This document shows positions 6,720 through 15,005 of a stretch of 44,929 nucleotides of DNA, one piece after another (within the stretch, counting starts at the first letter, position 1; each line of letters begins with the position of its first letter). Both the position numbers and the translations under genes were made by a program. The notes under the pieces were generated by a model. That model was given only the letters and a program-made list of their open reading frames with translations, did not search any database and was not told the origin of the DNA. The stretch is from the IMG/VR virus record IMGVR_UViG_3300037230_000053, positions 1 through 44,929 of that record; one strand, written 5' to 3'. This DNA is from a virus.

Positions 6720-7285
6720 AACGGTTCTGGACAGCTTTCGCGGTGACGATGTTCGCGCTTTCCGCGCTGGCCATTGACCCGCTTGTGACTCAGGCGAACA
6801 TCCCTTCGACATATCCGCTCTGGAACTCCAACGCCGTTTACCCAAAGGTGTCTGGAAAGTTTACATTTCCATCCAATGGGATTCCGGTCGCGTCGGGACA
6901 AATGGCCACCAATGCTGTCCCTCGCGTCAGCACCAATTCTACAGGTGTCTGGACGAATGCAGTTTTTCTTCAATGGTACGACAGCTTCGATCTGGCCATC
7001 ACAGCCAATGCCGCCAGCAACACCTTTGTCAGCAACTTTTTTTTCCTCTATCCCACTCACGACATGGTGACGGTGGACAGCAACGACGTGATCGTTTTGG
7101 GGCCTTTCACCAATATCGTCGGCACGTCGAACTTGGTCGTGAATACCAACATCAACGCCAACCAAGGGCCTCAGAATATCGCCGGATATTTCCTAGGATG
7201 CGGCAATCCCGGAACCAACAGCATCACCAATCTTTTCGCCCAAGTCGTCTGCAAGGAAAAAGAAGTCATCACAGTTTCCCCATAA
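6716..7285 (+). CDS. Exported hypothetical protein with Sec signal peptide
   Basis: 189 residues. MKRFWTAFAVTMFALSALA is a clear Sec signal (basic n-region, hydrophobic core, ALA cleavage site). The mature part is rich in N, T, V and aromatic residues and looks beta-rich. It overlaps the glycosyltransferase stop by four bases. Export to periplasm or outer membrane is likely; superinfection exclusion or virion decoration is possible, unproven. Confidence 0.55.
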   Translation: MKRFWTAFAVTMFALSALAIDPLVTQANIPSTYPLWNSNAVYPKVSGKFTFPSNGIPVASGQMATNAVPRVSTNSTGVWTNAVFLQWYDSFDLAITANAASNTFVSNFFFLYPTHDMVTVDSNDVIVLGPFTNIVGTSNLVVNTNINANQGPQNIAGYFLGCGNPGTNSITNLFAQVVCKEKEVITVSP

Positions 7286-7289
7286 TTTT

Positions 7290-7481
7290 ATGAATAAATA
7301 CGAATACCTCTGCGTCCCGTTCGACTCCAAGACTGAAAAGTTGCCGGATAAAATCCAATGGAAGCTGAACGAACTTGGTGCGCAAGGGTGGGAATGTTTC
7401 TTCGCCACGCAAGGGCCAGACTTCGGCCATCCGCAGATGCGCGACTTCCACACGTTCTACTTCAAGCGGCCTGTTGAGTAG
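7290..7481 (+). CDS. DUF4177-like small protein
   Basis: 63 residues: NKYEYLCVPFDSKTEK, then LNELGAQGWECFFA and the ending FYFKRPVE. This is the DUF4177 pattern (YEY start, LNELGxxGWE, closing FKRP). Function of the family is unknown. The stop overlaps the GTG start of terL. Confidence 0.7.
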   Translation: MNKYEYLCVPFDSKTEKLPDKIQWKLNELGAQGWECFFATQGPDFGHPQMRDFHTFYFKRPVE

Positions 7482-8986
7482 TGCCATCGGTCGAACATGT
7501 TCTTGACGAGGCAAACAAGGGCCGAAGGACAAATCCGGCGGACTGGATAGACACCGCAATAAAAGAGGCCGTTGACGCTGGGGTTCCACAAGACCAGCTT
7601 ACCAATTTCCTCCGGGCTGGCATAGCCCTGCAACCCAAACAATGGCAGATGGCGGCAGCAGCGCGGCAGTGCGATGAGCCGGGCGGCCCGGTCAGCTTGG
7701 GGGCAGGGGGGGGGCGCGGTGGCGGCAAGTCTCACTGGCTGATCGCCCAAATGGCTGCGGATGATTGCCAACGCTTCCCCGGTCTGAAATGCCTCCTACT
7801 TCGCAAAGAGGGGAAGGCGAACCGGGAACATCTTAACGACCTTCGCCGCGCCATGCTCAAGGGCGTGCCGCATCGCTACAAAGAACAGGCGGGCATCCTT
7901 GAGCTTCCAAAAGAATCCCGCATCGTGGTGGGGCATTTCCAGAACGAGAACGACATAGACAATTACCTTGGCGTGGAATATGACGTGATCGGAATTGAAG
8001 AAGCCACAACCCTTTCCCTGACCAAATACAACAACATCCGGTCTTGCCTTCGCACGTCAAAGAAGGGATGGCGCCCAAGGGATTATTCGACGGCGAACCC
8101 TGGAGGATTGGGTCACGTCTGGTATCGGTCTCGATTCATCCAGCCCTGGCGCACAGGTTTCTACCCGCCGCCCATGTCCCACAACGAGAGCAAATTCGTG
8201 CAGAGCCTTGTCGGGGACAACAAATTCAACAACACGGAGTACGTGAAGATTCTCGACCAGATGGGCGGATGGCAGCGGCGTGCATGGCTTGAGGGCGACT
8301 GGGACATTATGGCGGGCCAGTTCTTCACGACGTGGCGCGAGGATATCCATGTGTTGAATCCCGCATCATGGCAGGACAAATTCGCTCACCAATGGTTCTG
8401 TTCATTTGACTATGGGTTTGCTCACTTCACATTTATTCTCCTGATTGCCGTGACCGGGGAAGGAAATTTGGTCGTGGTGGATGAGCATTACGCCCGAAAG
8501 GCAGTCCCGACCTGGCACGTGCAAGAGTGGCGCAAGCACCTGGCCAATCGCGGGATAACCACTTTTTCTCAGCTTCAATTCTTTGTGGCGGGAGAGGACA
8601 TTTTCAGGAGCGATTCGGATGGGGCCACCATCCAGAAGCAATACGCTGATTTGGGCATGGTGATGACAGTCGCCGAAACTGACCGCATTGCAGGATGGGC
8701 GTCCATCATGCAGCGTCTAGGCGACTCGGAGCGAGGCCAGAAGCCAAGCCTTTTCATCCATCCTCGATGTCGCAAACTGATTGAGCAAATTCCCACTGCG
8801 CAACACGACCCGCACAAGCCCGAAGACGTTTTGAAGACCGATTTGTCTGACGCTGGCGAGGGCGGCGACGATGCGCTTGACACCATCAGAATGGCCTGTC
8901 ACAGCTATCGCGGGAACGTCGCGGTGTCATCCGTGATGCCTTTGGGCATTGGCTGGCAGGGCAGCGGGGCGAAGGTCAATATTTAA
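7481..8986 (+). CDS. terL: Terminase large subunit
   Basis: 501 residues starting at GTG 7481. The N-terminal ATPase has Walker A GGGRGGGKS (about 76-84) and Walker B YDVIGIEEAT with the catalytic Glu. The C-terminal RNase H-like nuclease shows FDYG, VVVDEH and DDALDTIRM as its acidic positions. It cuts concatemeric DNA and pumps it into proheads through the portal (11178). Length is normal for the family. Its stop overlaps the stop of the leftward gene 8983-9135, so the two transcripts converge head-on. Confidence 0.9.
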   Translation: MPSVEHVLDEANKGRRTNPADWIDTAIKEAVDAGVPQDQLTNFLRAGIALQPKQWQMAAAARQCDEPGGPVSLGAGGGRGGGKSHWLIAQMAADDCQRFPGLKCLLLRKEGKANREHLNDLRRAMLKGVPHRYKEQAGILELPKESRIVVGHFQNENDIDNYLGVEYDVIGIEEATTLSLTKYNNIRSCLRTSKKGWRPRDYSTANPGGLGHVWYRSRFIQPWRTGFYPPPMSHNESKFVQSLVGDNKFNNTEYVKILDQMGGWQRRAWLEGDWDIMAGQFFTTWREDIHVLNPASWQDKFAHQWFCSFDYGFAHFTFILLIAVTGEGNLVVVDEHYARKAVPTWHVQEWRKHLANRGITTFSQLQFFVAGEDIFRSDSDGATIQKQYADLGMVMTVAETDRIAGWASIMQRLGDSERGQKPSLFIHPRCRKLIEQIPTAQHDPHKPEDVLKTDLSDAGEGGDDALDTIRMACHSYRGNVAVSSVMPLGIGWQGSGAKVNI

Positions 8987-9135
8987 CTCACGTCCCACTC
9001 GTGATTTTTGGCTATGGTGATAAGATCGGATTTGGGGCCAGAGAACCAAGTTTTCCAAAAGAATAAAAATCGACGTTGTTGCAAAAGCCAAACATCATGG
9101 ACTTCGTCATAAGCAATCAACCTGAATTTTTTCAT
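8983..9135 (-). CDS. Small basic/aromatic protein, last gene of the leftward island
   Basis: 50 residues: MKKFRLIAYDEVHDVWLLQQ, then RRFLFFWKTWFSG and a charged end. Rich in W and F with a basic start. It overlaps terL by four bases on the opposite strand. An AGAGGG motif containing the upstream gene's stop precedes the ATG. Function unknown. Confidence 0.55.
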   Translation of the reverse strand: MKKFRLIAYDEVHDVWLLQQRRFLFFWKTWFSGPKSDLITIAKNHEWDVS

Positions 9136-9139
9136 AAAA

Positions 9140-9430
9140 TCACCCTCTCCCAGGTGGCCGTAGAATCATCGGCATCTCCGGTCGAGCCTGCGGGAACGGG
9201 AAAAAGTAAAGCACGGTGACTGGGCCGGTGATTCCGCGCTTTTCTCCAACATGTTTTCCAATGGAAATTATGTGGTCAATCTCCGTTGGAAGTCCGCAAT
9301 GAATCTCAGCGTTTTCGATCACGGTCTTTTGGGACTTAACAGTCCCCCTTGCCACTCCACCGGCATCAATCAATGGCGCATCATACTCGATCTCATAGGA
9401 GAACGAGACGAAGAATTTAAGTCCTGTCAT
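9140..9430 (-). CDS. Hypothetical protein of the leftward island
   Basis: 96 residues: MTGLKFFVSFSYEIEYD, then a beta-rich body and EIDHIISIGKHVGEKRGI. Looks like a small alpha/beta domain with a proline-rich tail. It ends five bases before the 50-residue gene, so they are co-transcribed. No family recognised. Confidence 0.55.
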   Translation of the reverse strand: MTGLKFFVSFSYEIEYDAPLIDAGGVARGTVKSQKTVIENAEIHCGLPTEIDHIISIGKHVGEKRGITGPVTVLYFFPFPQARPEMPMILRPPGRG

Positions 9431-9456
9431 AAAATGAATCCGAAAGTCTGGCTTCG

Positions 9457-9528
9457 TGACGCGCAGCTATGGAGTTGAACCAAGCAAACTGCCAGCGACT
9501 CTAACCGTTGAGTTATCCAATCGCGTCA
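9457..9528 (-). other. tRNA-like relic
   Basis: On the minus strand a 72-base segment begins TGACGCG and ends CGCGTCA (7 perfect pairs). It contains ACTCAACGGTTAGAGT (D-arm-like: stem ACTC/GAGT, loop with GG) and GGTTCAACTCC (T-arm-like). The spacing between acceptor and D arm is too long, the T stem needs a bulge, and no clean anticodon stem is found, so a decayed tRNA or chance is more likely than a working tRNA. Confidence 0.3.
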
Positions 9529-9564
9529 AGATCACATTCGGAAATTCTTTTGCACGTTCTCTTG

Positions 9565-9858
9565 TCATGCCGCCTCCGCATCCTCGACCGTGACCACAAT
9601 AAGGCCCTTCTTGTTCGCCGCCTCCTTGGCCTTGTCGGACTCGGTGAAATATCCGAGTTTCCAATGGATTGACCCAATGGACTTGGGTTCGTGCGGAAGG
9701 TTAGGCATTTCCTCGGCCAGCACGAAAATGGTCGGCTTGGTTTTCTTGGATGCCTCGGTTACGAGCGGCGGAGATGCGGGCGGAACGTCGCCGGGTTTCA
9801 TGGTGGTGAGGTTCGGCGGCAGTGGCTGGCCTTTCGGAAGGTCGTGTTCTTTTGGCAT
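9565..9858 (-). CDS. Hypothetical protein of the leftward island
   Basis: 97 residues from the ATG at 9858: MPKEHDLPKGQPLPPNLTTM, a proline-rich linker, then IFVLAEEMPNLP and a C-terminal (IGSIHWKLGYF, KGLIVVTVEDAEAA) that looks like a small beta-alpha-beta fold. A GGAG lies upstream of the ATG. Not recognised. Confidence 0.55.
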   Translation of the reverse strand: MPKEHDLPKGQPLPPNLTTMKPGDVPPASPPLVTEASKKTKPTIFVLAEEMPNLPHEPKSIGSIHWKLGYFTESDKAKEAANKKGLIVVTVEDAEAA

Positions 9859-9860
9859 AA

Positions 9861-10169
9861 TTATTTGTTCTCCTGAGTTTGCGCCGGTTCTGGCGCGGGT
9901 AAATTGCAACTGTGGCACTTCCATTTAGTTTCGACCGTGACTTCGCTTCCAAGCGGGGCCTCGCGGTAAAATTTTTCCATGTCTTCGGTGCCGGAAACGG
10001 ATTCGATCATAACCGCATCCTCTGGCGGGGTTTTCTTCGCCGGTGCCAACCCGCAGATGAAACAAATCGGGTCGGCTATGTGCGGAGGAAGTTCTTGCGA
10101 CAAGCCCTCCTGAGCCATCGGATTATCGGCCAACTCAAGGCTGTTGACGCCGCCGCGATTTTTCCGCAT
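9861..10169 (-). CDS. Zinc-ribbon protein of the leftward island
   Basis: 102 residues from the ATG at 10169. CFICG (about residue 36) and CHSC (about 88) give two CxxC knuckles, so probably one zinc site. It sits between the ribbon-helix-helix gene and the 97-residue gene with 2-5 base gaps, a tight operon. Function unknown. Confidence 0.55.
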   Translation of the reverse strand: MRKNRGGVNSLELADNPMAQEGLSQELPPHIADPICFICGLAPAKKTPPEDAVMIESVSGTEDMEKFYREAPLGSEVTVETKWKCHSCNLPAPEPAQTQENK

Positions 10170-10174
10170 CAAGA

Positions 10175-10318
10175 TCACTTGGCCAATCCTTTCTGAATCG
10201 CGGATCGGATAATCGAAACAACCCACTCCTGCAAACTCTGGCCAGAAAGAGCGGCAGTGCTCTTGGCTTTGTTTTTCAGTTCTTCATCCATTTTGACTGT
10301 GAGCGATTTCTTTGCCAC
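10175..10318 (-). CDS. Ribbon-helix-helix protein, first gene of the leftward island
   Basis: 47 residues starting at GTG: MAKKSLTVKMDEELKNKAKS, then LSGQSLQEWVVSIIRSAIQK. The SLTVKMD strand followed by two helices (SLQEWV as the second) is a textbook Arc/CopG ribbon-helix-helix. It heads a five-gene leftward cluster and is likely its autorepressor or an antitoxin-like regulator. It could also be the repressor binding CCATATCCGCTTATGG (inference). Confidence 0.65.
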   Translation of the reverse strand: MAKKSLTVKMDEELKNKAKSTAALSGQSLQEWVVSIIRSAIQKGLAK

Positions 10319-10401
10319 AGAGCAACAATACAGAAAGCCAGATTTCTTGCAACAATTATTTTCCGCTTGTCAACGTCGGCCATCCATGCGACGGTGAGCC
10401 A

Positions 10402-10764
10402 ATGAGCGCGAGATCACTTGGGCCGATGTTTGACCGGGCGTGTTGCCCGGTTTGCAACCATCTCCACAATCGGCGGTGGTTCGTTTGCGACTCCTGCGGA
10501 GCGCATGGGCGCGACATGGATCATGGTCGCGGCCCTGCCGGGAAGATTTTCTTCGTCTTCTTTCCTGAAAACAAAAAGCACATTCACAACGCATGGGGTT
10601 GGGCTGAATCGGTCAAGGATTTGAATATCCCGATGGTGTTTGACGAATCCACCACGCCGACACGCCCGCCGGAAATGTTCCCGCGAGACCGCGAGGACGA
10701 CCAAGCATCCGAGCAAACTGAGAAACTTTGGGAGCAAATGGGCATGGCAGGAAGACCGTTATGA
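10402..10764 (+). CDS. Zinc-ribbon protein
   Basis: 120 residues from the ATG at 10402 (GGTGAG just upstream). Two knuckles CPVCNH and CDSCGAHG followed by HGR fit a treble-clef or ribbon zinc domain near the N-terminus. The rest has a FFVFFPENKKH strand and a charged C-terminus. It lies between the leftward island and the portal and overlaps the next gene by four bases. Confidence 0.55.
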   Translation: MSARSLGPMFDRACCPVCNHLHNRRWFVCDSCGAHGRDMDHGRGPAGKIFFVFFPENKKHIHNAWGWAESVKDLNIPMVFDESTTPTRPPEMFPRDREDDQASEQTEKLWEQMGMAGRPL

Positions 10765-10934
10765 ACGCCATTATTCGATCTATAAGATTGACTTTCCTTT
10801 GGTATTTTCAAGCCAAGGAATATAAAAAGAACAATCCCTCTCAGGAGGTTATGTTTTCTCCTTTGGGACATTTTCATCCCTTGAGGATTTGGGACGTGTA
10901 TAAATATTGCAGGGCGCACAACCATATCGCATGA
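10761..10934 (+). CDS. Small hypothetical protein
   Basis: 57 residues from the ATG at 10761: MNAIIRSIRLTFLWYFQAKE, then a basic region and YKYCRAHNHIA. Short hydrophobic/aromatic N-terminal helix, possibly membrane-associated. Translationally coupled on both sides. Confidence 0.5.
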   Translation: MNAIIRSIRLTFLWYFQAKEYKKNNPSQEVMFSPLGHFHPLRIWDVYKYCRAHNHIA

Positions 10935-11188
10935 ACATCGAACTCACCGCAGAGCAAATCGCGCAAGCGAACAAACCGCCAGAGCCGCAGCGAGAGGTTC
11001 AGGTGATGACGACACGCCGCCCCGCCGGAGTGGCCATCGTAGTTGACGATCAGGACATGGCAGACAAGAATTTGACCGTGCAAGGCAACCCCGGAGAAAC
11101 GTGGCTGCATGTGGCCATCGGAGAACTGTCGGTCAGAGTTGACCGGGCCGCGCTGGTCAGAGCAATAGGAGTTTTCTATGCCAGGTAG
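10931..11188 (+). CDS. Hypothetical protein upstream of portal
   Basis: 85 residues from the ATG at 10931, overlapping the previous stop. The C-terminal half (TWLHVAIGELSVRVDRAALV) looks like a small beta-rich domain. Its 3' end overlaps the portal start by 11 bases, so it is tied to head-gene expression. Not recognised. Confidence 0.5.
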   Translation: MNIELTAEQIAQANKPPEPQREVQVMTTRRPAGVAIVVDDQDMADKNLTVQGNPGETWLHVAIGELSVRVDRAALVRAIGVFYAR

Positions 11189-12890
11189 TCCAACAGCATC
11201 CCCTCTTCCGGCTTACATCCCGCCGTTCTCCTACGACCGGAAGCCCTCGCCGCGCCCAAACCCCGCCGTGCGAGCTTACCGAGAATATCAGGCAAAGAGC
11301 GAGCGATTGCCCCGCAGCGTTGCGCTGGACGGATTCCTGCGTAACAATCAGGGCCTTTTGGGAAACGCCTATGTCCCATTCGTTCCCGCTCCGGTGAGCG
11401 ACTTGACCATTGAACAGCCCGGCTACATCCCGATGCACAAGCGGGGCCGGCTGTCGGGTTGGGGAGAGCCTTTCAGCGAGCGCGTCAACCTAGACACTGC
11501 ACGGATGCAGTCGGCCATCAGCGCAGCGGAGCGCGGCGAAATGACGCGCTTCTACTGCATCTGCCGGGATTTCCTTATGGGCGGTTCCCACCTTCAAACC
11601 GAGTTCTCCAAGCGCAAGATGTCCGTCATTGGCCAGCCGCACAGCATCAAGCCCTATCGCGCCAAGGGGCCTGATGGTAAGCTCGCCAAAGAGGCCACGG
11701 TGGAGGACAAGCGGGCCGCGTTCCTGATCGAAGACATGATCGAATCCGTTGGGCAGAATGCGGACGGCAGTGGCATCGCCTCGAACAACGGATGGCTCCG
11801 CGCGTTGGTTCACCTTGAAGAAGCTGCGCTCTATCCGTGCGCCGTTCTCGAAAAGATATTTGACGTAAATGAAGACGACACAAAACCGTGGATCCGATTC
11901 CGGCTCAAATCGCTCGACCCCGTCAGCCCGTTCCTGCATAGCTATAAGCTGGCCTACATTGCCGCCGGGGGTTTCCAACTTTCCAGTAACCTTCCGAATA
12001 ATTTGGGACCGTCCCCAATCCCCTCGCAAATGTTCCGAGACGGCAATGTCATCTGGGACCCGGACACTTGGGAGCCGGACCTCCGTTTCTTCCGCACCTT
12101 CGCAAACGGAATGATTGACTACTCTTGGGGCGCGATGTACGCGCCCGACCCGATTCGGCACATTGTCCACCGAGGCAACATGCTTTCTGGGGTCATCCGC
12201 GACAATTACGGAGGGGTGTTTCGCGCGTGTTGGTTCTGGAACTATTTTGCACAACTGGCCAAGGACTGGTTCCCTCGCGCCATGAACAAATACGGCCATC
12301 CGTTCCCGGTGATCGAGGCGAACATGTCCGATGTGAACACCTTCAATACGCTCAAACAGGCGTTCACGAATGCCATTGAACTTGGCGGCATTTTGGTTCC
12401 CAACGGGGCCAAAGTGACGCTTGAGACTGTCAACTCAAGCGGCATGGCGGAAGGCTACAAGATTCTAATCGATGCCTGCCACTCGGAATTGTCCAAGCTG
12501 ATTTTGGGGCACGAGGGGGCCAGCACGGCCAAGGCGGAAGGACTCAATTCCAGTCAAGAGCAAACCGTGCAGGGCGCGTCGGAGATGATTCGCATTTCTG
12601 ACCAGATGTTTTTGAGTGAGGCTTTGCGGGTACAACTTTTCACGCCCTACCTTCGCATCAATGGGTATGGGCCAAATTATCATGCTCCGAATATCGTGTG
12701 GGGGGGACTCAGCGAGGAGGATGCAACGCAGATGTCCGACACGATCAAGACCGCGCACGATGCTGGTTTGCAACTCACGGATGATGCGATTGAAAAATAC
12801 GGGGAAGTGGTCGGGATGGACTTTGAGCGCGCGCCGGAGCCGGAGCCTGCAATGGCTGGAGCGGGGCCGAAAAAGAAAGGCGGGGCGTGA
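11178..12890 (+). CDS. Portal protein, DUF935 (Mu gp29-like)
   Basis: 570 residues. Similarity to Mu-type portals is visible as LNSSQEQTVQ, KLILGHEGASTAKAE, FPRAMNKYGHPFPVIEANM and the order portal, gpG, protease, capsid. The dodecameric portal forms the vertex for DNA entry and tail attachment and docks TerL. The C-terminus ends in a Pro/Glu then Lys-rich tail. Mu-like head genes occur in many phages that are not transposable. Confidence 0.8.
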   Translation: MPGSPTASPLPAYIPPFSYDRKPSPRPNPAVRAYREYQAKSERLPRSVALDGFLRNNQGLLGNAYVPFVPAPVSDLTIEQPGYIPMHKRGRLSGWGEPFSERVNLDTARMQSAISAAERGEMTRFYCICRDFLMGGSHLQTEFSKRKMSVIGQPHSIKPYRAKGPDGKLAKEATVEDKRAAFLIEDMIESVGQNADGSGIASNNGWLRALVHLEEAALYPCAVLEKIFDVNEDDTKPWIRFRLKSLDPVSPFLHSYKLAYIAAGGFQLSSNLPNNLGPSPIPSQMFRDGNVIWDPDTWEPDLRFFRTFANGMIDYSWGAMYAPDPIRHIVHRGNMLSGVIRDNYGGVFRACWFWNYFAQLAKDWFPRAMNKYGHPFPVIEANMSDVNTFNTLKQAFTNAIELGGILVPNGAKVTLETVNSSGMAEGYKILIDACHSELSKLILGHEGASTAKAEGLNSSQEQTVQGASEMIRISDQMFLSEALRVQLFTPYLRINGYGPNYHAPNIVWGGLSEEDATQMSDTIKTAHDAGLQLTDDAIEKYGEVVGMDFERAPEPEPAMAGAGPKKKGGA

Positions 12891-13066
12891 AAACGAATCT
12901 AGTGCCTCTCTCGACAGCCGCGAAGATCACTACTCTTTCAGAGAGCCGCATCCGCCAGCTTTGCGCCGAAGGGAAAGTGCCGGGGGCCGTCCAGCCGGGC
13001 GGCAAGCGGGGACAATGGAAAGTCCCGCGAGAGGAAATGCAGAAAAGAGTGACGCCGAGGAAATGA
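12887..13066 (+). CDS. Excisionase-like helix-turn-helix miniprotein
   Basis: 59 residues starting at GTG 12887 over the portal stop. LSTAAKITTLSESRIRQLCA, then KVPGAVQPGGKRGQWKVPR, is the winged HTH of the MerR/excisionase (HTH_17) type: helix, SESRIRQL recognition helix, wing with W. In the middle of head genes it is unlikely to be a real excisionase (no integrase found). It could regulate late genes or bind packaged DNA. Confidence 0.6.
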   Translation: MKTNLVPLSTAAKITTLSESRIRQLCAEGKVPGAVQPGGKRGQWKVPREEMQKRVTPRK

Positions 13067-13531
13067 ATGGTCGTCATCAAAGACATCACGGTCAAAATAG
13101 ACCCGCGCAACATCGACCGAAAGCCGATTCACGCCGCGATGGCGGCGGCATATTTGAGGGCCGTTCAAGGAACATTCGGAGTCGGCGGGCGTGATCGTGC
13201 GAGCGGCTGGCCAGACCTAAGCAAACCTTACCTTGCCAAGCAGCGAAGGATAAAAAGGGAAGTTCCTTGGTGGTATGCCGGCGAACCGGCAACTCTATTT
13301 CGGACTGGCAGGCTTTTCCATTCTATTCAAGCATCATCCACTTCCGATGCTGGGGTGGTGAAAACGGAAGGTGTTCCGTACGCCCGAATCCATCAATTCG
13401 GTTTGAAGATGCGGAACGGTAAATACATGCCGTGGCGGCCATATTTTCTCATGGACAGAGATGGCCATCCAACCGCGCGGGCCATAGCTATCGTAACCGC
13501 CGCCGCCATCAAGGCGGCGAAGTTCAAATAA
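13067..13531 (+). CDS. Virion morphogenesis protein (Mu gpG / tail-completion-like)
   Basis: 154 residues. LFRTGRLFHSIQ, the GVPYARIHQFGLK strand and WRPYF are hallmarks of the phage virion morphogenesis family (Mu gpG, P2 gpS), which acts at the head-tail joining or tail-completion step. It lies between portal and protease as in Mu-like modules. Confidence 0.75.
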   Translation: MVVIKDITVKIDPRNIDRKPIHAAMAAAYLRAVQGTFGVGGRDRASGWPDLSKPYLAKQRRIKREVPWWYAGEPATLFRTGRLFHSIQASSTSDAGVVKTEGVPYARIHQFGLKMRNGKYMPWRPYFLMDRDGHPTARAIAIVTAAAIKAAKFK

Positions 13532-13778
13532 TGCGCCGCCAGATGGACGCCCAAAACGGTAGAAAGTTCCGTTAGCCATTGCCGCCACGGGAACGGGCGG
13601 TGTCTTGTCAGACTGGCCATTTTCATTCTGCGTTTCGGCGTCCGTCTGGCGGAGCTAATGGTGAATTTACACAAACCACATCAGCAACGCAAGCCCTTTT
13701 TGGGAATTTCGCATATAACGCGATTCTTGACAATCTCCGCAATCCCGCCAGCCGTCCTATTTACAAATCGCCGTTGCC
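13532..13778 (+). other. Gap with a possible 44-residue gene at 13658-13792
   Basis: No strong gene. A frame from the ATG at 13658, three bases after GGAG, encodes 44 residues (begins MVNLHKPHQQRKPFLG; hydrophobic FLTISAIPPAVLF) and overlaps the protease start. The short ribosome-binding spacing and odd composition make it doubtful. Otherwise nothing seen. Confidence 0.3.
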
Positions 13779-14996
13779 ATGCGAATCGTTGAAAACGTGA
13801 TTGATCTAATTTCAGCCAGCGCAAGTAATCCTCTCGCCAACGGAGCGGCAGGCAGCAAGGAGCTTCCCAAGCGGTTGAAACTTTTCAATTGGGGGCTCAA
13901 CGAGACTCTCAAGGGGCCATTCGTGCTGAACGACCGCACTTGCGAGATTTTCCCGAATTACCAAAAGACGGCAGGCCGGGATACCATTGTTCTGGACTTT
14001 GAACACGCGACGGTGCCAGGCACGCCCGAAAACGAGCGTGTGAGCAAGTTGCCAACCCCTCCGCCGGTCGCCGCGCACATGTCCTGTGAAGTTGTCAAGG
14101 GGGATGGTCTTTACTGCAACGTGCTGGATTATACCCCCACCGGAGAATCGGAAGCCCGAAATTACAAAGACCTGTCCGCCACCGCGTGGAAAGACCCAAA
14201 GGACAATACCCTGCTCGGCCTTCACTCTGTTGCCTTGACCAATACCGGGGCGCACTTGGATGTCCACTTTCTGCACTCTGACATTTTTTCCCCGTTCAAT
14301 TCCGATCTGGTCGCCCTGTCCGCAACGTCCTCAATTCCTATGAGCTATCGAAACCCTATGCTTGACCCCGTCCGCAAGTTCCTTGGAATGGACGGCAGCG
14401 ATGATGCCGCTGTGATGAAGTGCATGAGCGAGGAAATCGCCAAGGGCAAGATCACGCGCAGCGGCCCACTCGACACCGCCGCCGGGTCAATGCCTGCAGT
14501 CATGTCCATGCTCGAAACGAAAATGCAGGAAATGCTTACCCCTCTGACTGCGAGCGTCAACGCCCTCAAGCAGACTGCGGAAGCCGCCACCAAGGCCACC
14601 GATACTCAGCTTCGCAAAGACCAGGTTGACCGGGCGAGCCGGGACGGCAAAGTCATTCCGCTTTCGCAAGAGCAAATTTACGGGGACGCAGCCAAGGGGC
14701 TTGCGCCGATTCCTTTGGCTATGCTGACCTCGATTGTGGACGGCACTCCGCGCACTCTTTCCACGCAACGCAGCCGCCAGTCTGTTGACCCCAAGGCCAG
14801 CGAGTCGGGCCGCATCCGGCATGACACCGGCGCCGGCGCGGGCGGCTCTACCATTACGATGGAAGTGGCCGGCCAGAAAGTCCCCATCACTCTCAGCGTC
14901 AACGGCGGCAGCGGCCAACCACGAAAGGGCGCGTCCTATGAACTGGCCCGACAAAAGAACGCCGACCGCATCCGTGAGTTGAACCACCGCAACTAA
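13779..14996 (+). CDS. Head maturation protease/scaffold (Mu I-like)
   Basis: 405 residues. The N-terminal region has DTIVLDFEH (about 66-74), YKDLSATAW and LLGLHSVALTNTGAHL, the pattern of Mu I-type proteases. The C-terminal part (about 215-400) is Ala/Lys/Gln-rich and helical, ending in a basic tail, as expected of the fused scaffold. It drives prohead assembly and processes head proteins. Directly upstream of the major capsid gene, as in Mu. Confidence 0.8.
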   Translation: MRIVENVIDLISASASNPLANGAAGSKELPKRLKLFNWGLNETLKGPFVLNDRTCEIFPNYQKTAGRDTIVLDFEHATVPGTPENERVSKLPTPPPVAAHMSCEVVKGDGLYCNVLDYTPTGESEARNYKDLSATAWKDPKDNTLLGLHSVALTNTGAHLDVHFLHSDIFSPFNSDLVALSATSSIPMSYRNPMLDPVRKFLGMDGSDDAAVMKCMSEEIAKGKITRSGPLDTAAGSMPAVMSMLETKMQEMLTPLTASVNALKQTAEAATKATDTQLRKDQVDRASRDGKVIPLSQEQIYGDAAKGLAPIPLAMLTSIVDGTPRTLSTQRSRQSVDPKASESGRIRHDTGAGAGGSTITMEVAGQKVPITLSVNGGSGQPRKGASYELARQKNADRIRELNHRN

Positions 14997-15005
14997 GCAA
15001 CTTTT

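Noticed and set aside
9457-9528. Functional tRNA gene
   Set aside because: No clean anticodon arm and wrong spacing; kept only as a possible relic.
12887-13066. Excisionase as evidence of lysogeny
   Set aside because: The fold is only a generic winged HTH and no integrase or attachment site was found.
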